Shown: positions 44,630 to 54,094 of the stretch, piece after piece | Position numbering within the stretch: position 1 is the stretch's first letter | Layout of the letters: every line of letters begins with the position of its first letter | Made by a program: the position numbers and the translations under genes | The notes under the pieces: generated by a model | Told to the model about the DNA's origin: nothing | The model's input: the letters and a program-made list of their open reading frames with translations, nothing else | Database searches by the model: none | NCBI RefSeq assembly: GCF_038008685.1 | Contig: NZ_JBBOZQ010000001.1 | Coordinates: forward strand, 1,798,001 to 1,862,000 | DNA length: 64,000 bases | Source: Lysinibacillus sp. FSL W8-0992 | Lineage (GTDB): Bacteria > Bacillota > Bacilli > Bacillales_A > Planococcaceae | Direction of reading: 5' to 3'

Positions 44630-45105
44630 GATTTACTCACCTCCAAAATGGCTTTTTCAAAAGAATCACGAATGGATGCAATGGCATCGTCTACATCACT
44701 AATATCAATAGCATGGACAAACAATGTTTTTGCATCGTCCGATACATGAACGACAACGGTTCCTGGTGTTAAAGTAATGAGACTCGATAATAATGTAATT
44801 TCCCAATCTTCTTTTAGGACAGTAGGGTAAGCAAAGAAGGCAGGTTGCATATCTAGCTTAGGCTTTAACACAACTTTCAGTACTTGAATATTTGCTAATA
44901 TTAACTCCTTAAAGAAGAGCACCGTAAGTTTAATAATTGCCCATATACGGAAAACATAGAGACGTTTAAAAAAGAATCTTCTCATAATCACGAGCAATAT
45001 AATACCGAGAATGAAGCCTACTATAAAGCCTGTTGCTGTATAGTTAGATGAAAGAAACATCCAAACGAAGGCAAGAGCAAAGTTTAAAATAATTTGAAAT
45101 GCCAT
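44626..45105 (-). CDS. mrpE: Na+/H+ antiporter subunit MrpE
   Basis: The 159-residue protein has two N-terminal hydrophobic segments and a cytosolic domain with SLITLTPGTVVVHVSDDAKTL, the MnhE/MrpE signature. It follows mrpD by four bases and overlaps mrpF. Confidence 0.92.
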   Translation of the reverse strand: MAFQIILNFALAFVWMFLSSNYTATGFIVGFILGIILLVIMRRFFFKRLYVFRIWAIIKLTVLFFKELILANIQVLKVVLKPKLDMQPAFFAYPTVLKEDWEITLLSSLITLTPGTVVVHVSDDAKTLFVHAIDISDVDDAIASIRDSFEKAILEVSKS

Positions 45106-45109
45106 AGCT

Positions 45110-46597
45110 CTAATCCTCCTTCATTACAGCATCTATATAAATAGATGGGTCATTTAATAGTTTCGCAGCATCATCCATAAATGGTGTTATCCACTCTGAA
45201 CCAACACCGTATGCTACTGTAATAAGCACCAATACGACAGTTGGTACGAAAAGGGTAGTGTATACTTTTTTATCGACAGTACCCATTGTCGCTTTTTCCT
45301 CTCCCCAGAAGGCATAAAGGAAAATACGAATAACAGAAAGTAGCACAAGTAAAGATGAGGCTAAAATAAAGATACTACTCCACATGCTACCAGCCTCAAA
45401 GCCGCCTTGAACTATTAACAGCTTTCCAACAAAACCACTAAGTGGGGGAATCCCTGCTAAACCGAAGGCAGCTATTAAATAAAACCAGCCTAGCACAGGG
45501 TACTTTTTCATAAGTCCGCCCATTTTCCGTAAATCTGATGTGCCTGTAATGTAGATTACAATACCAATCAACATAAAGAGGGCTGCCTTTATAAGCATGT
45601 CATGGATTAAGTAGAACATCGCACCCTTTAACGCCACTTCATTCATTTGAGATACACCAAATAAAATGACACCTACTGCAATAACAATGTTATAAATAAT
45701 AATGAGTTTGACATCGAAATAGGCAAGTGCCCCGATACAGCCTGCAATAATCGTTCCAATTGCTAGTATCATCAGCAAATGATGTGTATACGATAAATCA
45801 TGTACGAAAAATAGTGTGTATGTGCGAGTAATCGCGTAAACCCCAACTTTTGTTAGAAGTGCACCAAATAGTGTTAACACAGGAATCGGTGCAGCTGCAT
45901 AAGAAGTTGGAAGCCAGAAGTAAAGCGGGAATATCGCCGCTTTTAAACCAAATACCATTAAAAACAGCACAGCAATAACGGTTATGATACCTGGCTGATT
46001 AATCTCGCTAATTTTCACCGCAATGTCTGCCATATTCAGTGTGCCTACAACTGAGTATAGGAAAGCTACTGTAATTACAAACAATGCTGAAGATATGACA
46101 TTAATTAAAATATATTTAATGGAGCCTTTAAGTTGTCCTTTTTCTCCACCTAGTACAATTAGTAAATAGGACGCCATTAATAATACTTCAAAGAATACGA
46201 ATAAGTTAAAAATATCCCCTGTCGTAAATGCGCCATTCACACCTGTTAAAATAAACATAATACCAGGATAATAGAAAAAGCGTTCACGCTCCTTTGTAAT
46301 AGAACCAAAGCCGTACCAAACAACGAAGAATGCAATGAGTAATGTTGTCGTTACTAACAGTGCAGACATCATATCCGAAACCATTGTAATACCATATGGT
46401 ACGGGCCAATCTCCGAATGTAACTTTCTGCAGACCGTCATTTTTTACTTTCAATAAAAGTGAAACGGCTGATATGAAAGCAAGTAGAATGCCTAGTAAAG
46501 CAAACGTGCGCTGATATTTTAAATTTTTCTGCCCAAACATTAAAATCATGCCGAAGAAGAACGGAATGATGATTGGTAGTAAAAGGAAGTTATTCAT
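45110..46597 (-). CDS. mrpD: Na+/H+ antiporter subunit MrpD
   Basis: I chose ATG 46597 (MNNFLLLPIIIPFF), because GAGGAAG lies 8 bases upstream; three more residues are possible. The 495-residue protein resembles NuoM/NuoN-type proton channels with about 14 membrane segments, including GINDIFNLFVFFEVLLMASY-like TGDIFNLFVFFEVLLMAS and KAAIFPLYFWLPTSYAAAP with its key Lys. It works with MrpA. Confidence 0.93.
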   Translation of the reverse strand: MNNFLLLPIIIPFFFGMILMFGQKNLKYQRTFALLGILLAFISAVSLLLKVKNDGLQKVTFGDWPVPYGITMVSDMMSALLVTTTLLIAFFVVWYGFGSITKERERFFYYPGIMFILTGVNGAFTTGDIFNLFVFFEVLLMASYLLIVLGGEKGQLKGSIKYILINVISSALFVITVAFLYSVVGTLNMADIAVKISEINQPGIITVIAVLFLMVFGLKAAIFPLYFWLPTSYAAAPIPVLTLFGALLTKVGVYAITRTYTLFFVHDLSYTHHLLMILAIGTIIAGCIGALAYFDVKLIIIYNIVIAVGVILFGVSQMNEVALKGAMFYLIHDMLIKAALFMLIGIVIYITGTSDLRKMGGLMKKYPVLGWFYLIAAFGLAGIPPLSGFVGKLLIVQGGFEAGSMWSSIFILASSLLVLLSVIRIFLYAFWGEEKATMGTVDKKVYTTLFVPTVVLVLITVAYGVGSEWITPFMDDAAKLLNDPSIYIDAVMKED

Positions 46598-46931
46598 CCT
46601 CATCACTTCCTCTCATTAAGCTAATATCATCTGTCTCTAGCTCCTGATATGAGCGATATGCAAGTACTAGGAAGAAAGCCGTTACCCCAAAGCTAATAAC
46701 AATAGCGGTTAAAATTAAAGCTTGTGGTAAAGGGTCAGCAAACGTTTTGGCACCTTCTTTTAAAACAGGAGGAGCCTCCCCTGTAAGTCCACCCATTGTT
46801 AAAATGAGTAAATGTGCACCGTGGCTTAGAAGCCCAGTACCGATAATAATACGTAATAAGCTTTTCGATAATATTAAATAAACCGCTGCCATAAACAAAA
46901 AGCCAATGACAAACGCCATAATTATTTCCAT
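46590..46931 (-). CDS. mrpC: Na+/H+ antiporter subunit MrpC
   Basis: The 113-residue protein is NuoK-like with three hydrophobic segments, the typical GTGLLSHGAHLLILTMGG and DPLPQALILTAIVISFGVTA. It overlaps both the mrpB stop and the mrpD start. Confidence 0.93.
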   Translation of the reverse strand: MEIIMAFVIGFLFMAAVYLILSKSLLRIIIGTGLLSHGAHLLILTMGGLTGEAPPVLKEGAKTFADPLPQALILTAIVISFGVTAFFLVLAYRSYQELETDDISLMRGSDEDE

Positions 46932-47353
46932 TATTCATCCTCTCCAATCGTTTGAATAATGGTCATCGTAACGCCAACAACAACCAAGTAAACACCGCTG
47001 TCAAAAAGCATTGCAGTGTGTAAGGATTGCTTACCTAGAAGCGGTAGTTCGAAATAATCAAAGAAATGTGTGAAAAAAGGTTTCCCTAAAAACATAGGGA
47101 ATGCCGCTGTTGCAAGTGCCAATAATAAGCCCGTTGCAGTTAAATACGTATAGTTGATCGGTAAAACATTGCGTACAGTGTTTAAATCAAAGGCAAGTAC
47201 TAAGAGCACGATGGCACTGGATGTTAAAAGTCCTCCTACAAAGCCTCCACCTGGTGTATAATGACCAGCTAAAAAAATATGAATGGAGAAGAAGAAAATA
47301 ATGAAGAATACAATTTTAGCTGTAAATTGTATTATCACATCATTTGTTTTCAT
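46931..47353 (-). CDS. mrpB: Na+/H+ antiporter subunit MrpB
   Basis: The 140-residue protein has four hydrophobic segments and the MnhB hallmark FLAGHYTPGGGFVGGLLTSSA. It overlaps mrpA by 14 bases and mrpC by one. Confidence 0.93.
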   Translation of the reverse strand: MKTNDVIIQFTAKIVFFIIFFFSIHIFLAGHYTPGGGFVGGLLTSSAIVLLVLAFDLNTVRNVLPINYTYLTATGLLLALATAAFPMFLGKPFFTHFFDYFELPLLGKQSLHTAMLFDSGVYLVVVGVTMTIIQTIGEDE

Positions 47354-49757
47354 GCGATTTCTCCTTTCTATTCATACGCAGCTTGATCATTGCTAAAATT
47401 GCCATTCCAGCAATACCTAACACTGTAATTTCAAATAATGTATCAAAGCCACGATAGTCTACTAAAATAACATTTACAATGTTCCCGCCGCCTGCTAATG
47501 AATAGACGGTTTCTTCGTAATATTTTGAGATAGTCGGAACAAGCTTTTGAGAATGTGCCGATAAGGCTATAAGCGTCACCATCACACCAACTGCGATTGA
47601 AATAACCGCACGATTCAACTGAAAGCGCATGCGTTCTTCACGTTTTCCAAGCTTCGGAAGATGGTAAAACGCCAATAAAAATAATGCGACAGAAATAGTT
47701 TCAATAACTAGCTGTGTTAAAGCTAAATCAGGTGCATTAAAAATTACGAAAAATAATGCAACAGTGTATCCGACAGAGCCAAGTCCAATGATTGCTGTAA
47801 GACGTGACTTCGCAAAAATAGTAATCGTTGTGCCAATAATTAATACAACTATTAAAATTAATTGGTAAGATCGAATTGGGGCTGCGCCTTCAAAGGATAT
47901 TGAAAAGGCATCCTTGGCAAATAACGTCCCAATTGAAATAACAGCAATAGCACTGAACATATACAGTAGATAGTGACGCATAGAACCAGTCATATAAAGA
48001 CGTGATACACGATTTAATCCGACATCTAAACCAAGCATTGTTTTGTCATAGGCATTATTGAGCGTAAGAGCACGTGGGAATAGGTTATAGATGCCTTGCC
48101 ATTTAGGTAAAGCAACAAATAATAAGACGCCTATAATGACAATGCCGATAGTCATGATTAACTCCGGTGTTAGACCTCCATGCCAGGCTGCCACGTGAAT
48201 ATTGATATCTTTAGGAACATCATATAAAAACGGCTGAATGGCTTGTACTGCAGGCTTTACAAACGTATCCCCAATTATATTAGGAATGAAGAAAATAACG
48301 ACTACTAATGATGCTAAAATCATCGGTGATATTAGCATACCAATAGGAGCCTCATGTGGTTTATGAGCGTAAAGCTCTGGTTTATATTTTCCTGTAAATG
48401 TTCTAAATACAAAGTAGAAACTATAAATAAACGTAAAAATACTCGCTACCCAAGCAACGATAGGGAAAAGAACGCCCCATGTATCAAAACCAAAAAATTC
48501 GAAATTTTGAAGTGCTAACATAGCAGTTAAAAACATTTCCTTACTTAGGAAACCATTAAATGGAGGTAATCCTGCCATCGAGAAGCTGCCAATTGCCGCC
48601 ACTGTAAAGCTAAGAGGCATAATGCTCATTAATCCCCCAAGTTTACGGATATCACGAGTACCTGTTTCATGATCGATAATCCCTGCAATCATAAATAAGC
48701 TACCTTTAAATGTTGCGTGGTTAATAAGGTGGAAAATGGCTGCAAATGCCGCATATTTAAACACTGAATCAGCTGCACCGTTTACATGAAATGCAACTGC
48801 CCCAGCGCCTAGTAGTGACATAATTAATCCAAGCTGACTGACAGTAGAAAACGCTAGAATTCCTTTTAAATCGGTTTGCTTTAAGGCAAAGAACGAACCC
48901 CAGAATAGCGTTAACAGACCTACTCCTGTAACAAGCCATACCCATAGCTCAGAAGCTGCAAAAATTGGTGTAAAGCGAGCCACTAAGTAAATCCCTGCTT
49001 TTACCATTGTTGCAGAGTGTAAATATGCGCTGACTGGTGTCGGTGCTTCCATTGCATCAGGTAACCAAATGTAGAATGGGAATTGTGCAGATTTTGTAAA
49101 TGCCCCTAGGAGTAATAAAACGAGTGCCCATGTGAACAATGGATGTTGCACTAAGTTTGGTGCCATTGCTATAAGTTCACGAATTGAATATGTTCCACCC
49201 ATTAAATAAAGAAGGATAAATCCTCCTAACATCATTAAGCCGCCGAAGACTGTAATCATCATTGATTTTAGTGCACCGAAGCGAGAAGCATCACGTGTGT
49301 ACCAATAACCAATAAGTAGGAATGATGAAATCGACGTTAACTCCCAGAAGAAGTACAAAGTAATTAAATGATCAGATTGTACAACACCGAGCATTGCGGT
49401 CATAAACAATAATAAGTAAACATAAAAATTATGTAGTTTTTCTTTATGTTTATCTAAGTAAAAAATGGAGTAAAGCACAACGAGTGAGCCAATTCCTGTA
49501 ATGAGTAACGAAAATAGTAAGCTAAGTCCATCCAAATATGATACGAAAGAAATATCGAGCGATGGAATCCAAGGTATTCCATCATAAAACACTTCTCCTT
49601 GGGCAACTCTCGCTATATAAGTAGCATAAATAACGGCGAGTGTTGCAGGTACTGCCAGAACAAACCAGCCTGTGTGAATATTTTTAACGCTTTTATATAT
49701 AAAAGGCACAAATATTGCAGCAAGCATCGGGATGAAAATATAGAGTACTTGTAACAA
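47340..49757 (-). CDS. mrpA: Na+/H+ antiporter subunit MrpA
   Basis: A TTG start follows AAGGAGG on the minus strand. The 805-residue protein has about 21 membrane segments: a NuoL-like part with FFWELTSISSFLLIGYWY and KSAQFPFYIWLPDAMEAPTP, a linker, and a C-terminal MrpA-specific part with VLNAPDLALTQLVIETIS-like NAPDLALTQLVIETISVAL. It is the largest subunit and heads the operon mrpABCDEFG. Confidence 0.95.
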   Translation of the reverse strand: MLQVLYIFIPMLAAIFVPFIYKSVKNIHTGWFVLAVPATLAVIYATYIARVAQGEVFYDGIPWIPSLDISFVSYLDGLSLLFSLLITGIGSLVVLYSIFYLDKHKEKLHNFYVYLLLFMTAMLGVVQSDHLITLYFFWELTSISSFLLIGYWYTRDASRFGALKSMMITVFGGLMMLGGFILLYLMGGTYSIRELIAMAPNLVQHPLFTWALVLLLLGAFTKSAQFPFYIWLPDAMEAPTPVSAYLHSATMVKAGIYLVARFTPIFAASELWVWLVTGVGLLTLFWGSFFALKQTDLKGILAFSTVSQLGLIMSLLGAGAVAFHVNGAADSVFKYAAFAAIFHLINHATFKGSLFMIAGIIDHETGTRDIRKLGGLMSIMPLSFTVAAIGSFSMAGLPPFNGFLSKEMFLTAMLALQNFEFFGFDTWGVLFPIVAWVASIFTFIYSFYFVFRTFTGKYKPELYAHKPHEAPIGMLISPMILASLVVVIFFIPNIIGDTFVKPAVQAIQPFLYDVPKDINIHVAAWHGGLTPELIMTIGIVIIGVLLFVALPKWQGIYNLFPRALTLNNAYDKTMLGLDVGLNRVSRLYMTGSMRHYLLYMFSAIAVISIGTLFAKDAFSISFEGAAPIRSYQLILIVVLIIGTTITIFAKSRLTAIIGLGSVGYTVALFFVIFNAPDLALTQLVIETISVALFLLAFYHLPKLGKREERMRFQLNRAVISIAVGVMVTLIALSAHSQKLVPTISKYYEETVYSLAGGGNIVNVILVDYRGFDTLFEITVLGIAGMAILAMIKLRMNRKEKSHENK

Positions 49758-49910
49758 AAAAATCCTCCTTTATGCAGGTAAGTGTAATAATTATAACGTA
49801 CTTTCGTAGGGAATGCATTTGGACTAACAGGATTTAGCTTGGATAGCAGGAGAATTTTAGCTATATTATAAATAGGAAGTTATCAAAAAAAACAGAGGAA
49901 AAAAATTTTT

Positions 49911-50474
49911 ATGAGGAACCCTTACATATATGGTTATTTACCATTAATCACAATTTTATTGTTTAGTTTAACGTTCGGCATGTATGCAGTAGGCGAAGCA
50001 TTACAATTATTTCAAGCAATCGGTGTTTATTCAGGAATGCGTGAATTTTTATCGGATTTTGAATTACGTGTATTATTGCTAGTTGTATTTGCGGTTATTT
50101 TTTTTATGGCAATTTCTGCGCTTAAATTAGTTGGTGAAACAATTCATGAACTAGGTATGTTATTTTTTTCAAAAGATAATGAAGGGGCAGCAGTAAGCCA
50201 AGCGCGTGGAGGCTATGTCATTCTATTTATTGGAGCTATGTGTTCTGTCTTTGCTATTCAATCCATTTATGCATTAGCAGGTATATTCGTTTTAACGATT
50301 TTTATCTATTTCATTTATCTTATTTATAAAATGAGCCTTTTTATGTCCATGGGTGGCACGATTGGATTACTAATATTTGAACTTTTCATGTGGACAATAT
50401 TATTTTCGTTATTAGTTTATGTGATTTTAAAATTGTATAACGGTGTACTGGCAAGTCTACCTTTTGCAAAATAA
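49911..50474 (+). CDS. yufK: YufK-like membrane protein (DUF5366)
   Basis: The 187-residue protein has five hydrophobic segments and resembles YufK: YIYGYLPLITILLFSLTFG at the start, ALKLVGETIHELGMLFFSKD in the middle and ILKLYNGVLASLPF at the end. It is divergent from mrpA, as yufK is near mrp in B. subtilis. No function is known. Confidence 0.8.
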   Translation: MRNPYIYGYLPLITILLFSLTFGMYAVGEALQLFQAIGVYSGMREFLSDFELRVLLLVVFAVIFFMAISALKLVGETIHELGMLFFSKDNEGAAVSQARGGYVILFIGAMCSVFAIQSIYALAGIFVLTIFIYFIYLIYKMSLFMSMGGTIGLLIFELFMWTILFSLLVYVILKLYNGVLASLPFAK

Positions 50475-50478
50475 AGTC

Positions 50479-50710
50479 AGTGCCAGTCACTCAAACAATT
50501 CTGAATTCTGCCAGTAATATATTGAAAAACCCACTTAGACTCCTGCGGGAACGCACGTAAAGTAAGACGCAACAAACCGCGCGACAGCGAGGGTTGCGGC
50601 TTACGGAGTGCCCGCGGAAAGCAAGTGGGTTTTTACGTTTTAGAAGATTCCATTGTGCTAGGTGTCCTTGCTAAGTGCCAGTCACTCAAACAATTCAGAA
50701 TTCTGCCAGT
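50479..50710. repeat. Composite repeat: GACTCCTGCGGGAA palindrome between two 37-base direct repeats
   Basis: A 37-base unit beginning AGTGCCAGTCACTCAAACAA occurs at 50479-50515 and again at 50674-50710 with one change. Between them lies a copy of the GC-rich palindromic family (50525-50634), closed by AAAAACCCACTT and AAGTGGGTTTTT. The palindrome can act as a bidirectional terminator for yufK and the minus-strand PBP gene. Confidence 0.8.
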
Positions 50711-50751
50711 GGATTTTTACGCTATAATAAGTCGTTATTTGCTAGGAAACT

Positions 50752-52602
50752 TTACTCTAGTAAAATATTAAATAGCTTGTGATGAATTTTATACGCTTCT
50801 AGTTTTTCCATTGGTTGAGGTTTATCATAGCCAAGCCAAACAGCAGCTGTATACTGATCATTTAAACCGGCTAGCCAATAATCGCGGTAATCATTTGTCG
50901 TACCTGTTTTAGCACCAACATAGTTACTATTATTATAAACACCTTGCCCTGTACCATTTGTTACAACTTCTGTAAGTAACTCTCGCATATATTTTACCGT
51001 TTTGGGTGACCATATTTGATCACGTTCCGTATCCCAGCTAAATAGTACAGTGCCATCATTGGCTGTCACTTTACGAATACTATGTGCAAGGACATATGAG
51101 CCGTCAATAAAGCTTGTGTAGGCATCTGCTAACTCCAGAGCTGTAACACCATATGTTAATCCACCCAATGATGCGGCATACGTATGATCCTTTGCCACGA
51201 TGGAGCGGAAATGGAAGCGATCAAGGTAACTAAATGCCGTCTCGACACCAACAGCATTAAAAAGGCGAAGAGCAGAAGTATTATAACTATTACGAAATGC
51301 TGTTCGAATAGTCACATCCCCATATTTATATCCCCCATAGTTTTGAGGGCAAAAAGAACCGACACAATAACTACCACCATTCACGATGGAATCTGGTGTA
51401 TTTGTTGTCGTTTCAAAAAAAGGTGCATAGACAGCAAGTGGCTTAAATGCTGAACCTGGCTGTCTTGGTCCTTGAAAAGCCCGATGATAATCAAATTTCT
51501 CGTAATTTTTACCGGCATATAGACTGATGATTTCACGAGAGGTGTTATTAATTACAGCTCCCGCTGCTTGCAATTGGCCAGTTCCTAATATAGCCGTCAT
51601 TTGCTCTTCATCATGATTTTGTTTAGTTGGGTCAAGAGCCGTATAAATGGTTAAACCATTTTGGAACAAAGTATTGAGACGATTGTCTAGTTGTGCTTGA
51701 ATCAACTTTTTTTCTTCATCACTTTGCGTATTTTGAAGTCGATCCGTATAGCCTTCTTTCTCAGCTACAAGCCAGCGTAGCTCTTGCAGAACATAAGTGC
51801 TATACATGGGGTAGCTTTGCATCTTATTTTTCACATTTAATATGACTGGTGCTGCTTTATAAGAAGCTGCATCTTCCTTTGTAATAGCACCACTAGCAGC
51901 TAGTGTATCGAGTAGCCGTTCTTGTCTTGCCTTTGTTTCATCAAAATTTTTTAAAGGATTATAAAGTGATGGATTGTTTGGAATAGCAGAAATAAAAGCT
52001 ATCTCAGCAATTGATAAATCTTGAATAGGTTTTTGGAAATAATAGGTCGCTGCACTTCCTATACCATATACTTGATTGCTAAAATAAGATTCATTTAAAT
52101 ACATAGTTAAAATAGCATCTTTATCGTATTTTTTTTCAAGCTCGTAGGCATAAAATAATTCCGTCAATTTTCGTTCGTACGTTTTTTCGTCAGATAAATA
52201 GCGCATTCGAACAAGCTGTTGGGTAATGGTACTGCCTCCTTGCGAAGTAGCATTGGCATTAGAGTTCGCGACAACAGCACGAATAATGGCACTAAGATCG
52301 AAGCCGATATGATCATAAAAGTCGGCATCCTCACTAGCAATAAAAATTTCCTGGGCAATTTGTGGAATTTCTTGCAGTGTTAAAGGCTGCCTCCATTCGA
52401 CATATTCTTCGCTAAAGGTTTGACCATCTTGATCTATTAATGTGACGGGAAGCTGAACCTGTACTTCAGGCACATCAATCGTTTCCTCGATTTGTTGTTC
52501 GTGGGCTTGGGCTGCATTTAACTCTGATCGTATATTCGTACCGATCCACCAAATGGTAGGTAAACATAGAGTAATAATAATAAAACCAAAAACTTTTTTC
52601 AT
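50752..52602 (-). CDS. pbpD: Class A penicillin-binding protein (PbpD/PBP4-like)
   Basis: ATG 52602 follows GGAGG on the minus strand and gives a cytosolic start and one membrane anchor (about residues 4-21). The glycosyltransferase domain (about 60-240) has ASEDADFYDHIGFD and QGGSTITQQLVRMRYLS; the transpeptidase domain (about 330-600) has the SxxK in RQPGSAFKPLAVY, SYN in NSYNTSALR and KTGTTNDY. The length (616) and CVGSFCPQNYGGYKYGD fit PbpD of B. subtilis. It polymerises and cross-links peptidoglycan. Confidence 0.9.
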   Translation of the reverse strand: MKKVFGFIIITLCLPTIWWIGTNIRSELNAAQAHEQQIEETIDVPEVQVQLPVTLIDQDGQTFSEEYVEWRQPLTLQEIPQIAQEIFIASEDADFYDHIGFDLSAIIRAVVANSNANATSQGGSTITQQLVRMRYLSDEKTYERKLTELFYAYELEKKYDKDAILTMYLNESYFSNQVYGIGSAATYYFQKPIQDLSIAEIAFISAIPNNPSLYNPLKNFDETKARQERLLDTLAASGAITKEDAASYKAAPVILNVKNKMQSYPMYSTYVLQELRWLVAEKEGYTDRLQNTQSDEEKKLIQAQLDNRLNTLFQNGLTIYTALDPTKQNHDEEQMTAILGTGQLQAAGAVINNTSREIISLYAGKNYEKFDYHRAFQGPRQPGSAFKPLAVYAPFFETTTNTPDSIVNGGSYCVGSFCPQNYGGYKYGDVTIRTAFRNSYNTSALRLFNAVGVETAFSYLDRFHFRSIVAKDHTYAASLGGLTYGVTALELADAYTSFIDGSYVLAHSIRKVTANDGTVLFSWDTERDQIWSPKTVKYMRELLTEVVTNGTGQGVYNNSNYVGAKTGTTNDYRDYWLAGLNDQYTAAVWLGYDKPQPMEKLEAYKIHHKLFNILLE

Positions 52603-52948
52603 AAATGCCTCCAACTTTGAAAATAAGTCTTTCAACAGAATAGCATATTTTGGATGTATTCCAAATACTCGTTGAGACCTATTTACACAATACGAAACTA
52701 TAAAAAGAAATAGCAAAGATAGCCCGTTTCTTCCATCATCATTTTGGGTTATACTACCATAGGTATCAAACAGAAGTTCCCCATATTCAAAAATATAATT
52801 GGCTGAACGATTGTAAAATTACAAAATTCGTCAATACTTAGGTGGAGAAAACGGCTAGGAAGTATGTTAGACTAATATGAGGTCAGGAATGATCTAGGAT
52901 GATCATTTTCATTGAAACTGAAATTTTACATTTAAAGGAGAGACTCCA
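52603..52948. other. Divergent promoter region between pbpD and ppiB
   Basis: No gene is visible in these 346 bases. The region is AT-rich and should hold the promoters of both flanking genes. A small inverted repeat GATCTAGGATGATC lies near 52889-52904, about 45 bases before the ppiB start; no known riboswitch or terminator is seen. Confidence 0.4.
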
Positions 52949-53536
52949 ATGTTTCCACAATTAACAACAGAAGTACAAGAAGGCGAAGTACTAGTAGAAA
53001 TGAAAACGACTTTAGGTGCGCTAAAAATTAAATTATTTCCAAAACAAGCACCAAAAACAGTTGAAAATTTCTTAGGGCATGCAAAATCAGGTTATTACGA
53101 TGGAATCATTTTCCACCGCGTTATTCAAGATTTCATGATTCAAGGCGGTGACCCAACTGGTACTGGTATGGGCGGTGAGTCAATTTGGGGTAACTCATTT
53201 GAAGATGAGTTTTCTGATGAATTATTTAACCTACGTGGTGCACTTTCAATGGCAAACGCTGGTCCAAACACAAACGGTTCTCAATTCTTTATCGTACAAA
53301 TGAAACACCTTCCAAGTGATATGCTACGCCAACTTCAAGGTGCTGGTTTCCCAGAAGAAATTATTGAAGCATATGCACAAAACGGTGGTACACCATGGTT
53401 AGACCATAAACACTCTGTATTTGGTCATGTTGTAGAGGGTATGGATATCGTTGATAAAATTGCTGATGTAGCAAAAGATAACCGCGATAAACCGCTTGAA
53501 GATGTTAAAATTGAGTCAATTACAGTTTTTGAATAA
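52949..53536 (+). CDS. ppiB: Peptidyl-prolyl cis-trans isomerase (cyclophilin) PpiB
   Basis: The 195-residue cytosolic protein has cyclophilin motifs: [21 protein letters not shown] with the catalytic Arg, [16 protein letters not shown] and [14 protein letters not shown]. It speeds proline isomerisation during folding. There is an insertion ([22 protein letters not shown]) common in larger Bacillus-group relatives. AAAGGAGAG precedes the ATG. Confidence 0.95.
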   Translation: MFPQLTTEVQEGEVLVEMKTTLGALKIKLFPKQAPKTVENFLGHAKSGYYDGIIFHRVIQDFMIQGGDPTGTGMGGESIWGNSFEDEFSDELFNLRGALSMANAGPNTNGSQFFIVQMKHLPSDMLRQLQGAGFPEEIIEAYAQNGGTPWLDHKHSVFGHVVEGMDIVDKIADVAKDNRDKPLEDVKIESITVFE

Positions 53537-53560
53537 TAATTGTAAGGACGTGTAGAAAAT

Positions 53561-53773
53561 ATGGAACATTTAATGTATCAATTTTTATATTTCCCTGAAG
53601 ATAAAACAGCTTATATTCCAGCAGCTTTTGAATTTTTAATCATGCTTATTTTATGTATAGGTGTATTTATGATTTTCCGTAAAATCTCTAAAAAGCAGGA
53701 ATTAAAATCTAAGGAAATCGAAACACGTATTTTAGCTGAACGAAATAGCACAAATAATCAACAAAATGTATAA
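53561..53773 (+). CDS. Small single-pass membrane protein
   Basis: The 70-residue product has one membrane segment (about 21-41, AFEFLIMLILCIGVFMIF) flanked by charged ends; the C-terminal tail is hydrophilic. No family is recognised. It follows ppiB by 25 bases and precedes a terminator, so the two are probably cotranscribed. Confidence 0.65.
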   Translation: MEHLMYQFLYFPEDKTAYIPAAFEFLIMLILCIGVFMIFRKISKKQELKSKEIETRILAERNSTNNQQNV

Positions 53774-53803
53774 GTAAAGGTACTCTGTGTAAGAGTGCCT
53801 TAG

Positions 53804-53850
53804 ACTATAGGCAAACTCGAATAATTTTCGGTTTGTCTATAGTTTTTTTT
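53804..53850 (+). terminator. Terminator after ppiB unit
   Basis: ACTATAGGCAAAC pairs with GTTTGTCTATAGT, followed by eight T. Confidence 0.9.
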
Positions 53851-53943
53851 AGATTAATACATAAAACATTCCTGTATGCAAAGTGAAGACTTAAGTAACT
53901 AGCACTAGTGTAACGAATAGGAAAAATCCATTTTTTATAGCGC

Positions 53944-54094
53944 AAAAAACCACGCGCTTTCCTCGGGCACAGTGTAAGCCACAAACCTCGCGGGCGCGCG
54001 GTTGGTTGCGTCTTACTTTGCGTGCATTCCCGCAGGAGTCTACGTGGATTTTTGCTTTGTTAAAAATTCAGAATTGTTTGAGTGCCAGGCACTT
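53944..54094. repeat. GACTCCTGCGGGAA-family palindrome plus one inverted 30-base repeat
   Basis: The palindrome (53944-54053) is closed by AAAAACCACG and CGTGGATTTTT and contains TTTCCTCGGGCACAG and TTCCCGCAGGAGTC in the family order. The adjoining 54065-54094 segment is the reverse complement of the AGTGCC...CACTCAAACAATTC unit seen at 50479 and 50674. The 3' end touches the stop codon of the PatB-like gene and can serve as its terminator. Confidence 0.75.
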
